64,000 bases of DNA from Colwellia sp. (GCA_013215295.1 JABSOZ010000003.1:496001-560000); one strand, 5' to 3'; counted from the first letter of the stretch, positions 21,333-32,251 are shown. The notes: generated from the letters alone by a model not told the origin. Numbers and translations are program-made.

Positions 21333-22076
21333 ATGAGTGTGGATACAGGTGTGCATGTTTCTTTAGAAGAAGCGAAATTGTTGGTCGAGTATTTAGAAAC
21401 TGGTCAACAAGAAAAGGCAGACGAATTAATAGCAGAAATTCAAAATCCAATTAATTCAGAGTTGTTTGCAGAAATAGGCAAGCTAACACGCCAGTTACAT
21501 GATTCATTAAATAATTTTCAATTAGACTCTCGGTTGAGTGATTTAGCGACAGCTGATATTCCCGATGCTAAAGAGCGTCTAAACTATGTTATTACTCGTA
21601 CGGAAGAAGCAGCAAATAAAACAATGGATGCAGTTGAATCTATTTTTCCTGTTGTTGACACCATACAAAAGCAAATAAAAGCAGTTAATCCGTTATGGCA
21701 AAAATTAATGCATAATAAATTGGATTTACCTGAATTTAAAAGCTTATGCATTGATATAGATATACTATTAAAAACGACGGACAAAGAATCGGTGCGTATG
21801 CATGATTTAATGACTGATGTTTTAATGGCACAAGATTTTCAAGATTTAACCGGACAAGTTATTCGTAAAGTTATTGATCTAGTTCGTGAAGTAGAAGATA
21901 GCTTAATTGGCATGTTAACCGCTTTTGGTATTTCGCCTGAAAGTAGTTCAGAGCCAAGTAAACCCAAATTTGGTGAAAACTTAGTTGAAGGTCCGATCGT
22001 TAATGCAGCACAACGTGATGATGTTGTCGCTGATCAAGATGATGTCGATGACCTTTTATCAAGTTTAGGATTTTAA
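21333..22076 (+). CDS. cheZ: Chemotaxis phosphatase CheZ
   Basis: MAQDFQDLTGQVIRKVI; acidic C-terminal CheY-binding tail DQDDVDDLLSSLGF. Confidence 0.95.
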   Translation: MSVDTGVHVSLEEAKLLVEYLETGQQEKADELIAEIQNPINSELFAEIGKLTRQLHDSLNNFQLDSRLSDLATADIPDAKERLNYVITRTEEAANKTMDAVESIFPVVDTIQKQIKAVNPLWQKLMHNKLDLPEFKSLCIDIDILLKTTDKESVRMHDLMTDVLMAQDFQDLTGQVIRKVIDLVREVEDSLIGMLTAFGISPESSSEPSKPKFGENLVEGPIVNAAQRDDVVADQDDVDDLLSSLGF

Positions 22077-22089
22077 TAGGAGTTGCTGG

Positions 22090-24189
22090 ATGTCATTTGA
22101 GCAAGATGAAGAGATTCTTCAGGATTTTTTAATTGAAGCTGGAGAAATACTTGAAACGCTTTCGGAACAACTTGTAGAACTTGAAAACGACCCTGATAAT
22201 GCTGAATTATTAAATGCTATATTTAGAGGATTTCACACAGTTAAAGGTGGAGCAGGATTTTTAGCACTACATAATTTAGTTGATGTTTGTCATGGAGCAG
22301 AGAACATTTTCGATCTGTTACGTACCAAGCAACGTAGTGTAAATGCAAGTTTGATGGATGTTATTTTACAAGCACTTGATATTATCAATGAGATGTTTGT
22401 ACAAGTTCAAAATGGTGAACAACTTGATAAAGCTGATGCTACGTTACTTGCAGAGCTTGAGCGTTTAAGTCAACCTGAAGGGAAAGAAGAAGTTTCAGAA
22501 CCTGTTATTGTTGGATCTTTAGCAGCGACGGCTGGAGCATCTAATGATGAAATGTCAGAAGATGACTTTGAACGTCTCCTCGACGAACTTCATGGCAGTG
22601 GTGGAACTGCTTCAGTTCAAACACCTGTACAAAAAACTGAGGTGATATCCTCAGACAGCAATGATATATCAGACGACGAATTTGAATCTTTACTCGACGA
22701 ACTTCATGGACAAGGTGCATTTTCACCTGAAGTCGCGTCCAATACTTCAAATAACCCATCCTCGTCTAATCGTGCATCATCTGATGAAATAAGTGATGAT
22801 GATTTTGAAGCTTTATTGGATGAGTTACATGGTCAAGGACAAGCCCCGAAATTATCTGTATCCCCTGTGCCAACTGCGCCTAAAGCACCTCCCGTTCAAC
22901 CTGTAGCGAAAACAACTGCCCCGGTTCAACCTATAGCTAAAGCTAAAACACCAGTTAAAAAGCCGGTTAAAGAAAAAACGCCAGCTAAACCAGTGCAGGG
23001 TGAAACTACTGTAAGGGTTGATACAAAACGTCTAGACCAGATAATGAATATGGTCGGCGAACTTGTCTTAGTAAGAAATCGCCTAACAAGCTTAGGTTTG
23101 ACTAAAGATGATGAAGATTTAACAAAAGCAGTTTCTAACCTTGATGCGGTAACAACTGATTTACAAGGTGCGGTAATGAAAACCCGCATGCAACCTATCA
23201 AGAAAGTTTTTGGGCGTTTCCCTCGAGTTGTTCGAGATTTAGCGCGCAGTTTAAATAAAGAAATTAGACTAGAACTTATAGGTGAAGAAACAGATTTAGA
23301 TAAAAACTTAGTTGAGGCACTAGCTGATCCTTTAGTGCATTTAGTGCGAAATTCTGTTGATCATGGCATTGAAGCTCCAGATAAACGCGAATCTATGGGG
23401 AAACCCAGAGAAGGTGTCGTTATTCTTTCTGCTTCACAAGAAGGTGACCATATATTGCTAACCATCAAAGATGATGGCGCAGGAATGAATGCTGAAAAAC
23501 TAAAAGAAATTGCAATTGAACGTGGTGTTCTCGATGTTGATTCAGCAGCGAGAATGTCAGACAAAGAAGCTTTTAGTTTGATTTTTGCACCGGGTTTTTC
23601 TACTAAAACGGAAATATCTGAAGTTTCAGGCCGCGGTGTCGGCATGGATGTTGTGAAAACCAAAATCACACAGTTAAATGGTACGGTAAGTATAGATTCT
23701 GAAATGGGTGTGGGTACAGTCTTAGAGATTAAAGTACCACTAACATTAGCAATTTTACCGACATTAATGGTCGTTGTTGGAAAGCAGACATTTGCATTGC
23801 CGCTTGCGGGCGTTAATGAAATCTTCCACCTTGATCTAACCAAAACCAATCTTGTGGATGGACAATTAACGATAATTGTACGTGAAAAAGCTATCCCACT
23901 ATTTTATTTAGATCAGTGGTTAGTTCGTGATTATGTTGAGAAGAAAAGAGAGAAAGGACACGTTGTAATCGTTCAATTAGGTAATCAGCAAGTTGGTTTT
24001 GTTGTTGATAGCTTGATAGGTCAGGAAGAAGTTGTCATTAAGCCACTTGACCGACTATTACATGGCACACCAGGTATGGCAGGTGCCACAATTACAAGTG
24101 ATGGTGGCATTGCGCTAATTGTTGACGTACCTAACATGCTTAAATTTTACACAAAGAAATCTTTTGCTAATAAAAAATTACGCTCTTAA
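22090..24189 (+). CDS. cheA: Chemotaxis histidine kinase CheA
   Basis: HPt (FRGFHTVKGGAGFL), dimerisation (RLDQIMNMVGELVLVRNRL), catalytic (HLVRNSVDHGIE) and CheW-like regions. Confidence 0.97.
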   Translation: MSFEQDEEILQDFLIEAGEILETLSEQLVELENDPDNAELLNAIFRGFHTVKGGAGFLALHNLVDVCHGAENIFDLLRTKQRSVNASLMDVILQALDIINEMFVQVQNGEQLDKADATLLAELERLSQPEGKEEVSEPVIVGSLAATAGASNDEMSEDDFERLLDELHGSGGTASVQTPVQKTEVISSDSNDISDDEFESLLDELHGQGAFSPEVASNTSNNPSSSNRASSDEISDDDFEALLDELHGQGQAPKLSVSPVPTAPKAPPVQPVAKTTAPVQPIAKAKTPVKKPVKEKTPAKPVQGETTVRVDTKRLDQIMNMVGELVLVRNRLTSLGLTKDDEDLTKAVSNLDAVTTDLQGAVMKTRMQPIKKVFGRFPRVVRDLARSLNKEIRLELIGEETDLDKNLVEALADPLVHLVRNSVDHGIEAPDKRESMGKPREGVVILSASQEGDHILLTIKDDGAGMNAEKLKEIAIERGVLDVDSAARMSDKEAFSLIFAPGFSTKTEISEVSGRGVGMDVVKTKITQLNGTVSIDSEMGVGTVLEIKVPLTLAILPTLMVVVGKQTFALPLAGVNEIFHLDLTKTNLVDGQLTIIVREKAIPLFYLDQWLVRDYVEKKREKGHVVIVQLGNQQVGFVVDSLIGQEEVVIKPLDRLLHGTPGMAGATITSDGGIALIVDVPNMLKFYTKKSFANKKLRS
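22546..22837 (+). repeat. Three protein-level repeats of (I/M)S(D/E)D(D/E)FExLLDELHGxG in the CheA linker
   Basis: EMSEDDFERLLDELHGSG (about 22546-22602), DISDDEFESLLDELHGQG (about 22661-22716), EISDDDFEALLDELHGQG (about 22781-22837). Confidence 0.9.
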
Positions 24190-24197
24190 CGCATAAT

Positions 24198-24228
24198 AAA
24201 ACCCTATTACGTATTCATAGGTTTTTTT
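24198..24228 (+). terminator. Weak candidate terminator after cheA
   Basis: AAACC(C)TAT...ATAGGTTTTTTT hairpin with one bulge and T-run. Confidence 0.45.
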
Positions 24229-24255
24229 AACTCATAAAAACAAAAGAGATAATAA

Positions 24256-25416
24256 ATGCCCTATAAGGTGTTGGTTGTTGATGACTCGAGCTTTTTTAGA
24301 CGTCGAGTTACGGATATTTTAAATAAAGATCCGAACCTTACCGTTATTGATGTTGCTATAAACGGCAAAGATGCTGTTGAAAAGGCTATATCTTTAAAGC
24401 CTGACGTCATCACTATGGATATTGAAATGCCATTACTTAATGGTATTGAAGCAGTGAAGCAAATAATGGCCAAAGCGCCAACTTCTATCTTAATGTTTTC
24501 ATCGTTAACCCATCAAGGTGCAAATGCAACATTAGAAGCTCTAGAAGCTGGAGCGCTTGATTTTTTACCGAAAAAATTTAGTGAAATAGCTAAGACAACT
24601 GATGATGCAGGAAGTGTGCTCCGTCAGCGTGTTGTTGAGTTAGCAAAAACTAAAGGTTCGCTGAGAAGACAGTCCGTGTCGCGAGTTCAATCGTCAGCGA
24701 GAACAGCGACTTCAACCGCGACTAAATCAATAAATAAATTCGATAAACAACCTAGAACCTCACTGCGTTCTGACAGAGTTGAGACTGCACATATTGAAAA
24801 GATCAGCAGTCAAGCGGTAAAAAGAAGTTCAGGCAAAAACTATCAACTGCTTGCCATTGGAACTTCTACAGGGGGACCAATTGCATTACAAAAAATATTG
24901 ACGCAATTACCAGCGGACTTTCCGTTACCCATTATTTTAATACAACATATGCCAGCCGCTTTTACTTTTGCATTTGCAAATCGTTTAAACTCTTTGTGTA
25001 AAATTAACGTAAAAGAAGCTGAGCATGGTGATATTTTACAGCCGGGCTGCGCATACCTTGCACCTGGTGGTCGTCAAATGATTATTGATGGTACTGCTAA
25101 TTTAGCTAAGTTGAAAATTATTGAGGATAACTCTGAAAAAATAGCATTTAAACCAAGTGTGGATGTGAGTTTTGGGTCTGCAGCTAAAATATTTGGTGGT
25201 TCAGTGCTTGGCGTTATATTAACTGGAATGGGATCAGATGGCAGGGAAGGTGCTCGAATGTTAAAAGGTAAAGGGGCAACAATATGGGCACAAGATGAAG
25301 CCTCGTGTGTTGTTTATGGAATGCCACAAGCCGTTACTGTTGCAGGTATTTCAGTATTATCTTTAGCACTGGAAGATGTTAGCCCAAGTATTGTGAAGGA
25401 AGTTGATGATGGATAA
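24256..25416 (+). CDS. cheB: Chemotaxis protein-glutamate methylesterase CheB
   Basis: Receiver domain plus GTSTGGP and [10 protein letters not shown] motifs. Confidence 0.96.
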   Translation: MPYKVLVVDDSSFFRRRVTDILNKDPNLTVIDVAINGKDAVEKAISLKPDVITMDIEMPLLNGIEAVKQIMAKAPTSILMFSSLTHQGANATLEALEAGALDFLPKKFSEIAKTTDDAGSVLRQRVVELAKTKGSLRRQSVSRVQSSARTATSTATKSINKFDKQPRTSLRSDRVETAHIEKISSQAVKRSSGKNYQLLAIGTSTGGPIALQKILTQLPADFPLPIILIQHMPAAFTFAFANRLNSLCKINVKEAEHGDILQPGCAYLAPGGRQMIIDGTANLAKLKIIEDNSEKIAFKPSVDVSFGSAAKIFGGSVLGVILTGMGSDGREGARMLKGKGATIWAQDEASCVVYGMPQAVTVAGISVLSLALEDVSPSIVKEVDDG

Positions 25417-26155
25417 GTTAACGATAGCAGGCTTATTCGTAGCAATTTTCGCTATTTATTTAGGTTTTATTCTTGATGGTGGCTCACTTAATGCTCTATT
25501 CGAATTACCTGCATTTATCATTGTTTTTGGTGGTACGTTAGGTGCTGTAATGTTGCAGTCATCGTCATCGCAATTCTTACATGCTTTGTCTTTATTGAAA
25601 TGGGTGTTTTTTCCTCCTAAATATGATATCGATCAGGGTATTGCCTCAATAGTATATTGGTCAGAAAAAGCGCGTGAATCAGGATATTTATCTCTCGAGA
25701 ATATTGCTCAAGAAGAACAGGACTTCTACACAAATAAAGGCCTTAATTTGTTAGTCGACGGTATAGAAATTGATAACTTGCGTGTATCTTTAGAATTAGA
25801 TTTAGATTTGTATCGAGAGCATAATTTGAGGTCTGCTCATGTTTTTGAATCTATGGGGGGATATAGTCCTACAATTGGTATTTTAGGTGCAGTATTAGGT
25901 TTAATTCATGCAATGAGTAACCTAACAGACCCAATATTACTAGGGCAAGGTATTGCGACTGCTTTTATTGCTACGATTTATGGTGTTGGTTTTGCTAATT
26001 TACTTTATTTGCCTATAGCAAATAAAATTAAGGCAATTATTCATCAACAAACTATGTATCGTGAAATGATTGCAGAAGGTCTTATTTCTATCGCATTAGC
26101 CGAAAATCCACATGCCATCGAAAATAAGTTGTCTGCCTTTCGGTTAGAGCAATGA
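25403..26155 (+). CDS. motC: MotA/PomA-family stator protein (MotC-like)
   Basis: MotA-like sequence ([23 protein letters not shown]); second gene after cheB, paired with OmpA-domain partner. Probable start is the second or third Met (25406/25409). Confidence 0.85.
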   Translation: MMMDKLTIAGLFVAIFAIYLGFILDGGSLNALFELPAFIIVFGGTLGAVMLQSSSSQFLHALSLLKWVFFPPKYDIDQGIASIVYWSEKARESGYLSLENIAQEEQDFYTNKGLNLLVDGIEIDNLRVSLELDLDLYREHNLRSAHVFESMGGYSPTIGILGAVLGLIHAMSNLTDPILLGQGIATAFIATIYGVGFANLLYLPIANKIKAIIHQQTMYREMIAEGLISIALAENPHAIENKLSAFRLEQ

Positions 26156-27129
26156 ACCGCTTAAAAAAACGTCGTCATTTTGTTGAACAAGATAATGTGG
26201 ATCGCTGGCTTGTTTCTTATGCTGATTATATGACTTTGCTGTTTGCTTTATTTGTTGTTTTATATGCAATGGCTATGGTGAATGAAGAACCATTTGAAAC
26301 AGCTACAGAATCAATAGGTAAGATTTTTCAAGCGAATGAAGAGTTACCAAAAAATCGCGGTCACGGTGACGACATTCTTGAAGTAAATACTTCTAAAACC
26401 AATAAACGATTATATGGCAATGGAATTTTAGATGTTGCTGGACCAGAATTAGTTGACGGTGAAATCATACTATCCAATATATCAGACAGCGAAGTTGGTA
26501 CAAATTTAACCTCACTAGAGAAAGAGTTACATACAGCATTATATGATTTAATAGAATCAGGTTATGCACAATTACAAATAGATGGTGATTGGCTAGAGAT
26601 AGAATTGAACAGTGGCATGCTTTTTCCTAGTGGCTCATCTTCTGCGACAAAAAATGCGACAACTATATTAGAAGTTATTTATGATGTTATTGGCTCATCT
26701 AGTAATTTTATTCGTGTGAGAGGCTATACTGATAATCAGCCGATTAATACAGAATTTATTACCTCGAATTGGGAATTGTCTGTGTTTAGAGCTACGGCTA
26801 TTTTGAGAGTACTTGAAAATTTGTCCTTAGATCCTGCTCGTATGGCTATTGAAGGATATGGAGAATATTACCCAAAAGAGGATAATCGTACATCTGCAGG
26901 CCGAGCACAAAATCGACGTGTTGTTATAGCCATATCAAAATATGGTCTAGAGAAATTAAATTTACTTGCTACCCCAACTATTAGTGTCAAAGATGTCGAA
27001 GCGATAAAGCAGATTAGTGATGCGAATGACGTACAAGATGATATACGTATTATACGACTTGATAACGGCGGTATTCGCATTACGACCAGAGAAGATGACA
27101 ATAAATCCACTCAGAACAATGATAACTAG
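26152..27129 (+). CDS. motD: MotB-family stator protein with OmpA domain (MotD-like)
   Basis: SYADYMTLLFALFVVLYA plug/TM; OmpA-like RVRGYTDNQPINTEFITSNWELSVFRA. Confidence 0.85.
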   Translation: MNRLKKRRHFVEQDNVDRWLVSYADYMTLLFALFVVLYAMAMVNEEPFETATESIGKIFQANEELPKNRGHGDDILEVNTSKTNKRLYGNGILDVAGPELVDGEIILSNISDSEVGTNLTSLEKELHTALYDLIESGYAQLQIDGDWLEIELNSGMLFPSGSSSATKNATTILEVIYDVIGSSSNFIRVRGYTDNQPINTEFITSNWELSVFRATAILRVLENLSLDPARMAIEGYGEYYPKEDNRTSAGRAQNRRVVIAISKYGLEKLNLLATPTISVKDVEAIKQISDANDVQDDIRIIRLDNGGIRITTREDDNKSTQNNDN

Positions 27130-27155
27130 TTAAATAAAATAAGTAGGAAATAAAC

Positions 27156-27929
27156 TTGGTAGTATGGACCGTAGCAAATCAGAAAGGTGGCGTTGGTAAA
27201 ACCACTACAACAATCTCCTTAGGAGGCTTATTAGCAGAGCAGGGCTATAGAGTCTTACTTGTTGATACAGATCCACATGCATCTTTAAGTTATTATTTTG
27301 GCATTGAATCTGAAGATCTTGAATTAAGTGTTTATGATTTATTTGTTCAAGTTTCAAGTAAAGAACAGATAATGCAAAGTTTATGTCCAACGAAATATGA
27401 AAATATAGATATACTGCCGGCAACGATGGGGTTAGCAACTTTAGACCGCTCACTTGGTAATAAGGGTGGAATGGGTCTAGTTTTAAAGAAAGCGATCAAA
27501 AAGTTATCTGGTGAATATGATTATGTTTTGATTGATTGTCCACCTATTTTAGGCGTGCTTATGGTGAATGCTTTAGCAGCATCTGAGCGCATTATAGTTC
27601 CCGTACAAACTGAATTTTTGGCATTGAAAGGCTTAGACCGTATGATGAAAACTATGGATATCATGCAAATTGAGCAAGATAAGCCATTTAAATATACTAT
27701 TGTCCCTACCATGTTTGATAAACGAACTAAGGCTTCATTAATTACGTATAGGAAGTTACAAGAGTTATACGATGACAGTGTTTGGGCAGGTGTAATACCG
27801 GTAGATACTAATTTTAGAAACGCAAGCTATTCATTACAAATTCCATCAGACTATGCACCTTTAACGCGTGGTGTAAGTGCTTATAAAAAATTATTAAGCA
27901 GTTTATTAGAACTTCAAAAATTAGGTTAA
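27156..27929 (+). CDS. parC: ParA/Soj-type ATPase of the chemotaxis cluster (ParC-like)
   Basis: VANQKGGVGKTTTTISLGGLLAEQGYRVLLVDTDPH; position before a CheW-domain protein. Confidence 0.8.
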   Translation: MVVWTVANQKGGVGKTTTTISLGGLLAEQGYRVLLVDTDPHASLSYYFGIESEDLELSVYDLFVQVSSKEQIMQSLCPTKYENIDILPATMGLATLDRSLGNKGGMGLVLKKAIKKLSGEYDYVLIDCPPILGVLMVNALAASERIIVPVQTEFLALKGLDRMMKTMDIMQIEQDKPFKYTIVPTMFDKRTKASLITYRKLQELYDDSVWAGVIPVDTNFRNASYSLQIPSDYAPLTRGVSAYKKLLSSLLELQKLG

Positions 27930-27936
27930 ATAACCA

Positions 27937-28725
27937 ATGGCAAAATCACTAGCTGCAAGTAAAAAGCTTATGCAGAATTATTTATCAGAGTTGCTGACCG
28001 AAGAACAGCACGAATCTGAAGTGCCAGTTGCACCCGTAAAAGAAAAAATACAACAACCATTAGAAAAACTGTTACAAAAAGTAGATATTACTGAGAATAT
28101 AGCAGATCCATTAGACGAATCGATTCAAACGGTAAGAAGTTCTGTAAATCAGCAAACAGCAAAAGTTATAAAATCACCCATTAAAGAAATAGTTAAAGAA
28201 AATATCACAATAGATAAACCACTTAAAACCAGAAAAAGTGATCAGCCATTAATTGTTAAACAAGCAAAAGGCTATCGAAGTGGCAGTTTTCAAGCCATGT
28301 TCTTTGATGTTGCTGGTCTAACTATAGCTGTACCATTAATTGAATTAGGTGGAATACATAACGATGATAAAACGACAAGTTTAATGGGTAAACCAGATTG
28401 GTTTACGGGTGTAATGTTACATCGAGATGAAAAAATCAATGTTGTGAATACGGCTTTGTGGGTAATGCCAGAAAAATGTGACGAAAAGTTAAAAAATTCG
28501 CTAAACTATCAATATGTTGTCATGCTCGGTAATAGTCATTGGGGATTGTCAGCTGAAAATTTGGTAGATACAGTGACGTTAGATCAAGAAGATGTAAAAT
28601 GGCTAGATGCGCCGAACAAACGACCTTGGTTAGCAGGTTTAGTCAAAGAACGTATGTGTGCGTTGCTTGATGTTGAATCTTTGATTAAGTTACTTGACGC
28701 AGGCGCAAATATTAACCAAGATTAA
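27937..28725 (+). CDS. CheW-domain protein with long N-terminal extension (ParP-like)
   Basis: C-terminal CheW-like fold (AVPLIELGGIH...; WFTGVMLHRDEKINVVNTA...), disordered N-terminus, adjacent to ParA-like gene. Confidence 0.72.
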   Translation: MAKSLAASKKLMQNYLSELLTEEQHESEVPVAPVKEKIQQPLEKLLQKVDITENIADPLDESIQTVRSSVNQQTAKVIKSPIKEIVKENITIDKPLKTRKSDQPLIVKQAKGYRSGSFQAMFFDVAGLTIAVPLIELGGIHNDDKTTSLMGKPDWFTGVMLHRDEKINVVNTALWVMPEKCDEKLKNSLNYQYVVMLGNSHWGLSAENLVDTVTLDQEDVKWLDAPNKRPWLAGLVKERMCALLDVESLIKLLDAGANINQD

Positions 28726-28816
28726 TGGCTAGATTTCAAGATAGTATTATACTAAGTACACTAGACTAATAATCAAACAGATTGATTTTCAATAAGATAT
28801 TTAAGAGGCAGGTTGT

Positions 28817-29308
28817 ATGGCTGATGAAAGACGCAATGCAAATGAAAACGTAGACAATGATGAAGTGTTACAATGGGTAACCTTTAAACTTGATAGTGAA
28901 ACCTACGGTATTAATGTGATGCAGGTGCAAGAAGTTTTACGTTATAGTGAAATTGCACCGGTGCCAGGGGCACCAACCTATGTATTAGGTATCATTAATT
29001 TACGAGGTAATGTTGTAACTGTTATTGATACACGGCAACGATTTGGACTAAATCCTGCAGACATTACTGATAATACTCGTATTGTTATTATTGAAGCAGA
29101 GAAACAAGTTATCGGTATTTTGGTGGATAGTGTTGCTGAAGTAGTTTACCTCAAAGCATCTGAAATTGACGACGCTCCGAATGTAGGTAATGACGATAGC
29201 GCTAGATTTATTCAAGGCGTTTCAAATCGTGATGGTGAACTATTGATTTTGGTCGATCTAAATCAACTACTTTCTGACGACGAATGGGATGAACTTAAAC
29301 AGTTTTAG
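28817..29308 (+). CDS. cheW: Chemotaxis coupling protein CheW
   Basis: WVTFKLDSETYGINVMQVQEVLRYSEIAPVPGAPTYVLGIINLRGNVVTVID. Confidence 0.95.
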   Translation: MADERRNANENVDNDEVLQWVTFKLDSETYGINVMQVQEVLRYSEIAPVPGAPTYVLGIINLRGNVVTVIDTRQRFGLNPADITDNTRIVIIEAEKQVIGILVDSVAEVVYLKASEIDDAPNVGNDDSARFIQGVSNRDGELLILVDLNQLLSDDEWDELKQF

Positions 29309-29340
29309 ATGTTTGAAAACTGTTTAATAGCTCTTTATAA

Positions 29341-29368
29341 ATAAAGCCTGGTTAATCAGGCTTTATTT
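29341..29368 (+). terminator. Rho-independent terminator after cheW
   Basis: ATAAAGCCTG-loop-CAGGCTTTAT stem with T-rich tail. Confidence 0.75.
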
Positions 29369-29392
29369 CGTTGTAATTTTAAAGAAGATTTT

Positions 29393-29863
29393 ATGTTTAT
29401 TATTTCACCATTTTTTGTGTTAGGTAGCACCTTAGTACTTTTTATTGTGTTCATTGCGTACTTTTATCGTCAAAAATTTTATTTTCAACGAACTAATGAA
29501 AAACTTCAAACACAACTTGATGCCCAAGCATTGTTTCTTAATGAATTACAGTCATCTCAAAAAACTTTAAATAAGAAATTATCTGATTTAAATGAGTACG
29601 TTAAAACTCAGAACGTAGAATACGAACAAGTAAGTAAGCAGTTTGAGCATAGAATTAAGGCAGTACAGCAAGAAAACATTTCACAGAAAGAACTATTAGT
29701 TCAACTCCAAAACCAACAACCACAAGACAAACTATATTCTAGAGCGTTTAAATTAGTTGAGTTAGGTGCTGATATTGATGAAGTTGTGAGAGAATGTGAT
29801 ATTCCTCTCGCCGAAGCCGAAATGTTGATATCGGTGCATAGAAACAAAACTACCCCTTCTTAA
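29393..29863 (+). CDS. DUF2802-like membrane-anchored coiled-coil protein
   Basis: N-terminal TM, coiled coil, C-terminal KLVELGADIDEVVRECDIPLAEAEMLISVH; typical location after cheW. Confidence 0.7.
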   Translation: MFIISPFFVLGSTLVLFIVFIAYFYRQKFYFQRTNEKLQTQLDAQALFLNELQSSQKTLNKKLSDLNEYVKTQNVEYEQVSKQFEHRIKAVQQENISQKELLVQLQNQQPQDKLYSRAFKLVELGADIDEVVRECDIPLAEAEMLISVHRNKTTPS

Positions 29864-29973
29864 TATTCTAAACTTCGTTTTATTGTTACGGGTTGTAAAT
29901 ATTCGATACTTTTATGTTGCATTACTTTTCTCCATGGTAAACTTAACTTTTATTTTCATATCAAGGGCATCAA

Positions 29974-30777
29974 GTGAAAGTCGCAGCTATATTTTGTCAA
30001 CTCTTTAACCGTCAAGCTAAAAAAATAGTTACTGTTCTACTAGTATTATTTATTACTGCCTGTTCATCAACACCCTCTACTGACGATGGAAGTACTTCAG
30101 ATTCTAATGATCCATTAGAATCTATTAATCGTCCACTGTGGACATTTACTTGGGACTACGCGGATAAATATGTTTTGAAGCCAGCGTCAGAAACTTATGT
30201 TGAATATATGCCAACAGGTTTTAGAACGGGCTTATATAATGTTGCATTAAATTTAAATGAACCATCAACAATCATTAACAACCTTTTACAGGGAAAATTT
30301 AGCGATGCAGGGAAAAGTACAGGACGCTTTGTGCTTAACTCAACAATAGGGTTGTTTGGATTCTTTGATCCCGCAAGCGATTTTGACTGGATGCGAAACC
30401 AAGAGGAGTTTGGTGAAGTATTAGGGTCATATGGTGTCAGTGATGGACCTTACCTTATAGTCTTAGGGCCAAGCTCTGTTCGTGAAGAAGTCGGTGATTA
30501 TGTTGACAGCTACTACTGGCCTTTAGCCATCATTGATTTTTGGCCAAATTTGTTTCGTCTAGCAGTGTTAGGTCTTGAGACAAGAGCTTCCCTTGCAGAT
30601 CAAGAACAAATCATCAATGATTCTATTGATCCCTATGAGTTTGTTAAAAATGCTTATTTTCAGAATATGGAATTTAAAGTTTATGATGGAAATCCACCTA
30701 TCGTAATTGATAATGAATATGAAGATGAGATTGATAGTTTTTTAGATGAACTTGATGAACTGGACGATCTTGATTAA
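29974..30777 (+). CDS. mlaA: Phospholipid-binding lipoprotein MlaA (VacJ)
   Basis: Lipobox ITACSS; DPLESINRPLWTFTWDYADKYVLKPASETY. Confidence 0.93.
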   Translation: MKVAAIFCQLFNRQAKKIVTVLLVLFITACSSTPSTDDGSTSDSNDPLESINRPLWTFTWDYADKYVLKPASETYVEYMPTGFRTGLYNVALNLNEPSTIINNLLQGKFSDAGKSTGRFVLNSTIGLFGFFDPASDFDWMRNQEEFGEVLGSYGVSDGPYLIVLGPSSVREEVGDYVDSYYWPLAIIDFWPNLFRLAVLGLETRASLADQEQIINDSIDPYEFVKNAYFQNMEFKVYDGNPPIVIDNEYEDEIDSFLDELDELDDLD

Positions 30778-30876
30778 ATTTTCAAGTTGAAGCACATAAA
30801 AGTGTTTACCTGAATATCTTGAAATGTAGAATATAGCTGTTCGACGTTAATTTAAGTGCCTCTGTTTAGCTAAAAC

Positions 30877-31191
30877 CTAAGGAGTTTTAGCTAAAACATT
30901 GAACTGCTTGATTGCATTATCGAGATACTTTCGAGTAAAAAGTAAAGATATTGGTCGAAGTAAAATAAAATAAATAACTAATACGCCAAATAATGATACG
31001 ACGAAAAATTCCCCATCTAACTGCGCCATAAATAGAAATGGCGGCACTAACATTATTAATTTCAATATATTCAAAGCAAATTTTTCTGGTGCTGTTAGTT
31101 TACTCGCTGCCAGTGTTAAGATCTGTTGACGTTGCTGGAGAGTATAACTCTCCAATTCGGAGAGTTTATTTGTTGAAAATATAAAGGCCAT
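30877..31191 (-). CDS. Small conserved membrane protein of unknown function (possibly DUF6170-like)
   Basis: 104 aa, two predicted TM segments; family name from memory only. Confidence 0.6.
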   Translation of the reverse strand: MAFIFSTNKLSELESYTLQQRQQILTLAASKLTAPEKFALNILKLIMLVPPFLFMAQLDGEFFVVSLFGVLVIYFILLRPISLLFTRKYLDNAIKQFNVLAKTP

Positions 31192-31318
31192 CAGTACTTA
31201 TTGTTTAATGAATAATATCCACATTCTACAGTAATTTTGTTATTTATTAAGCAAACAAGTACCGAATCGTCTCATGTTTTGGTAGAATTGCGGAAAATTT
31301 TATTTGAGTGAATTATAA

Positions 31319-31783
31319 ATGAATATTATTGAAGCTAATTTTGATGCAGCCGGTAAAAAATTTGCCATCGTTGTCTCACGTTTTAACAGTTTTGTAGTCG
31401 AAAGTTTATTAGAAGGTGCGGTTGATGCACTTAAACGCCATGGTAATGTTGCGGATAACGACATAACTGTTGTCCGTGTTCCTGGTGCATACGAATTACC
31501 CGTTGCAGCTAAGCGTATAGCGAGTAAAGGTGAGTTCGATGGTATCATTGCTATTGGTGCCGTAATTCGTGGAGGCACTCCTCATTTTGATTTCGTTGCG
31601 GGAGAATGCAACAAAGGTTTAGCGCAAGTCTCAATGGAATTCACTATTCCTGTTGCCTTTGGTGTTATTACTACCGATACCGTTGAGCAAGCAATAGATC
31701 GCGCTGGACTTAAAGCAGGTAACAAAGGCGCAGAAGCGGCTTTAAGTGCTTTAGAAATGGTTAATGTTTTAGACAAGTTATAA
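31319..31783 (+). CDS. ribH: 6,7-dimethyl-8-ribityllumazine synthase
   Basis: [34 protein letters not shown]. Confidence 0.96.
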   Translation: MNIIEANFDAAGKKFAIVVSRFNSFVVESLLEGAVDALKRHGNVADNDITVVRVPGAYELPVAAKRIASKGEFDGIIAIGAVIRGGTPHFDFVAGECNKGLAQVSMEFTIPVAFGVITTDTVEQAIDRAGLKAGNKGAEAALSALEMVNVLDKL

Positions 31784-31794
31784 TTGGAGTTTTT

Positions 31795-32211
31795 GTGAAA
31801 CCATCACCTAGAAGAAAAGCCCGTGAGTTAGCAGTTCAAGCTATATACTCATGGCAACTTAGTCAAAACTCAGTGACTGATATCGAAGTTAACTTTTTAA
31901 CAGATAACAGTGCACGTCGTTTTGATATTCCATATTTTCAGCAATTACTTCATGGCGTAACAAAATCAGTTGGGTCTATTGATGAGGCTATCTCACCTCA
32001 TGTTGATCGTCCTCTTGAAGATGTCGACCATGTTGAAAAAGCTATTTTGCGTGTTGCTATTTACGAATTGAAAGACTGTAAAGATGTGCCATACCGCGTT
32101 GTTATTAATGAGGCAATAGAGTTAGCAAAATCATTTGCTGCTGAAGATAGTCATAAATTTGTAAATGGCGTACTTGATAAAGCTGTCAAATTAATTCGTC
32201 CTCAAGCATAA
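31795..32211 (+). CDS. nusB: Transcription antitermination factor NusB
   Basis: [45 protein letters not shown]. Confidence 0.96.
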   Translation: MKPSPRRKARELAVQAIYSWQLSQNSVTDIEVNFLTDNSARRFDIPYFQQLLHGVTKSVGSIDEAISPHVDRPLEDVDHVEKAILRVAIYELKDCKDVPYRVVINEAIELAKSFAAEDSHKFVNGVLDKAVKLIRPQA

Positions 32212-32251
32212 TTTATTCTCATAATATGATAAGCAAAGGATCCGCTTCTGT

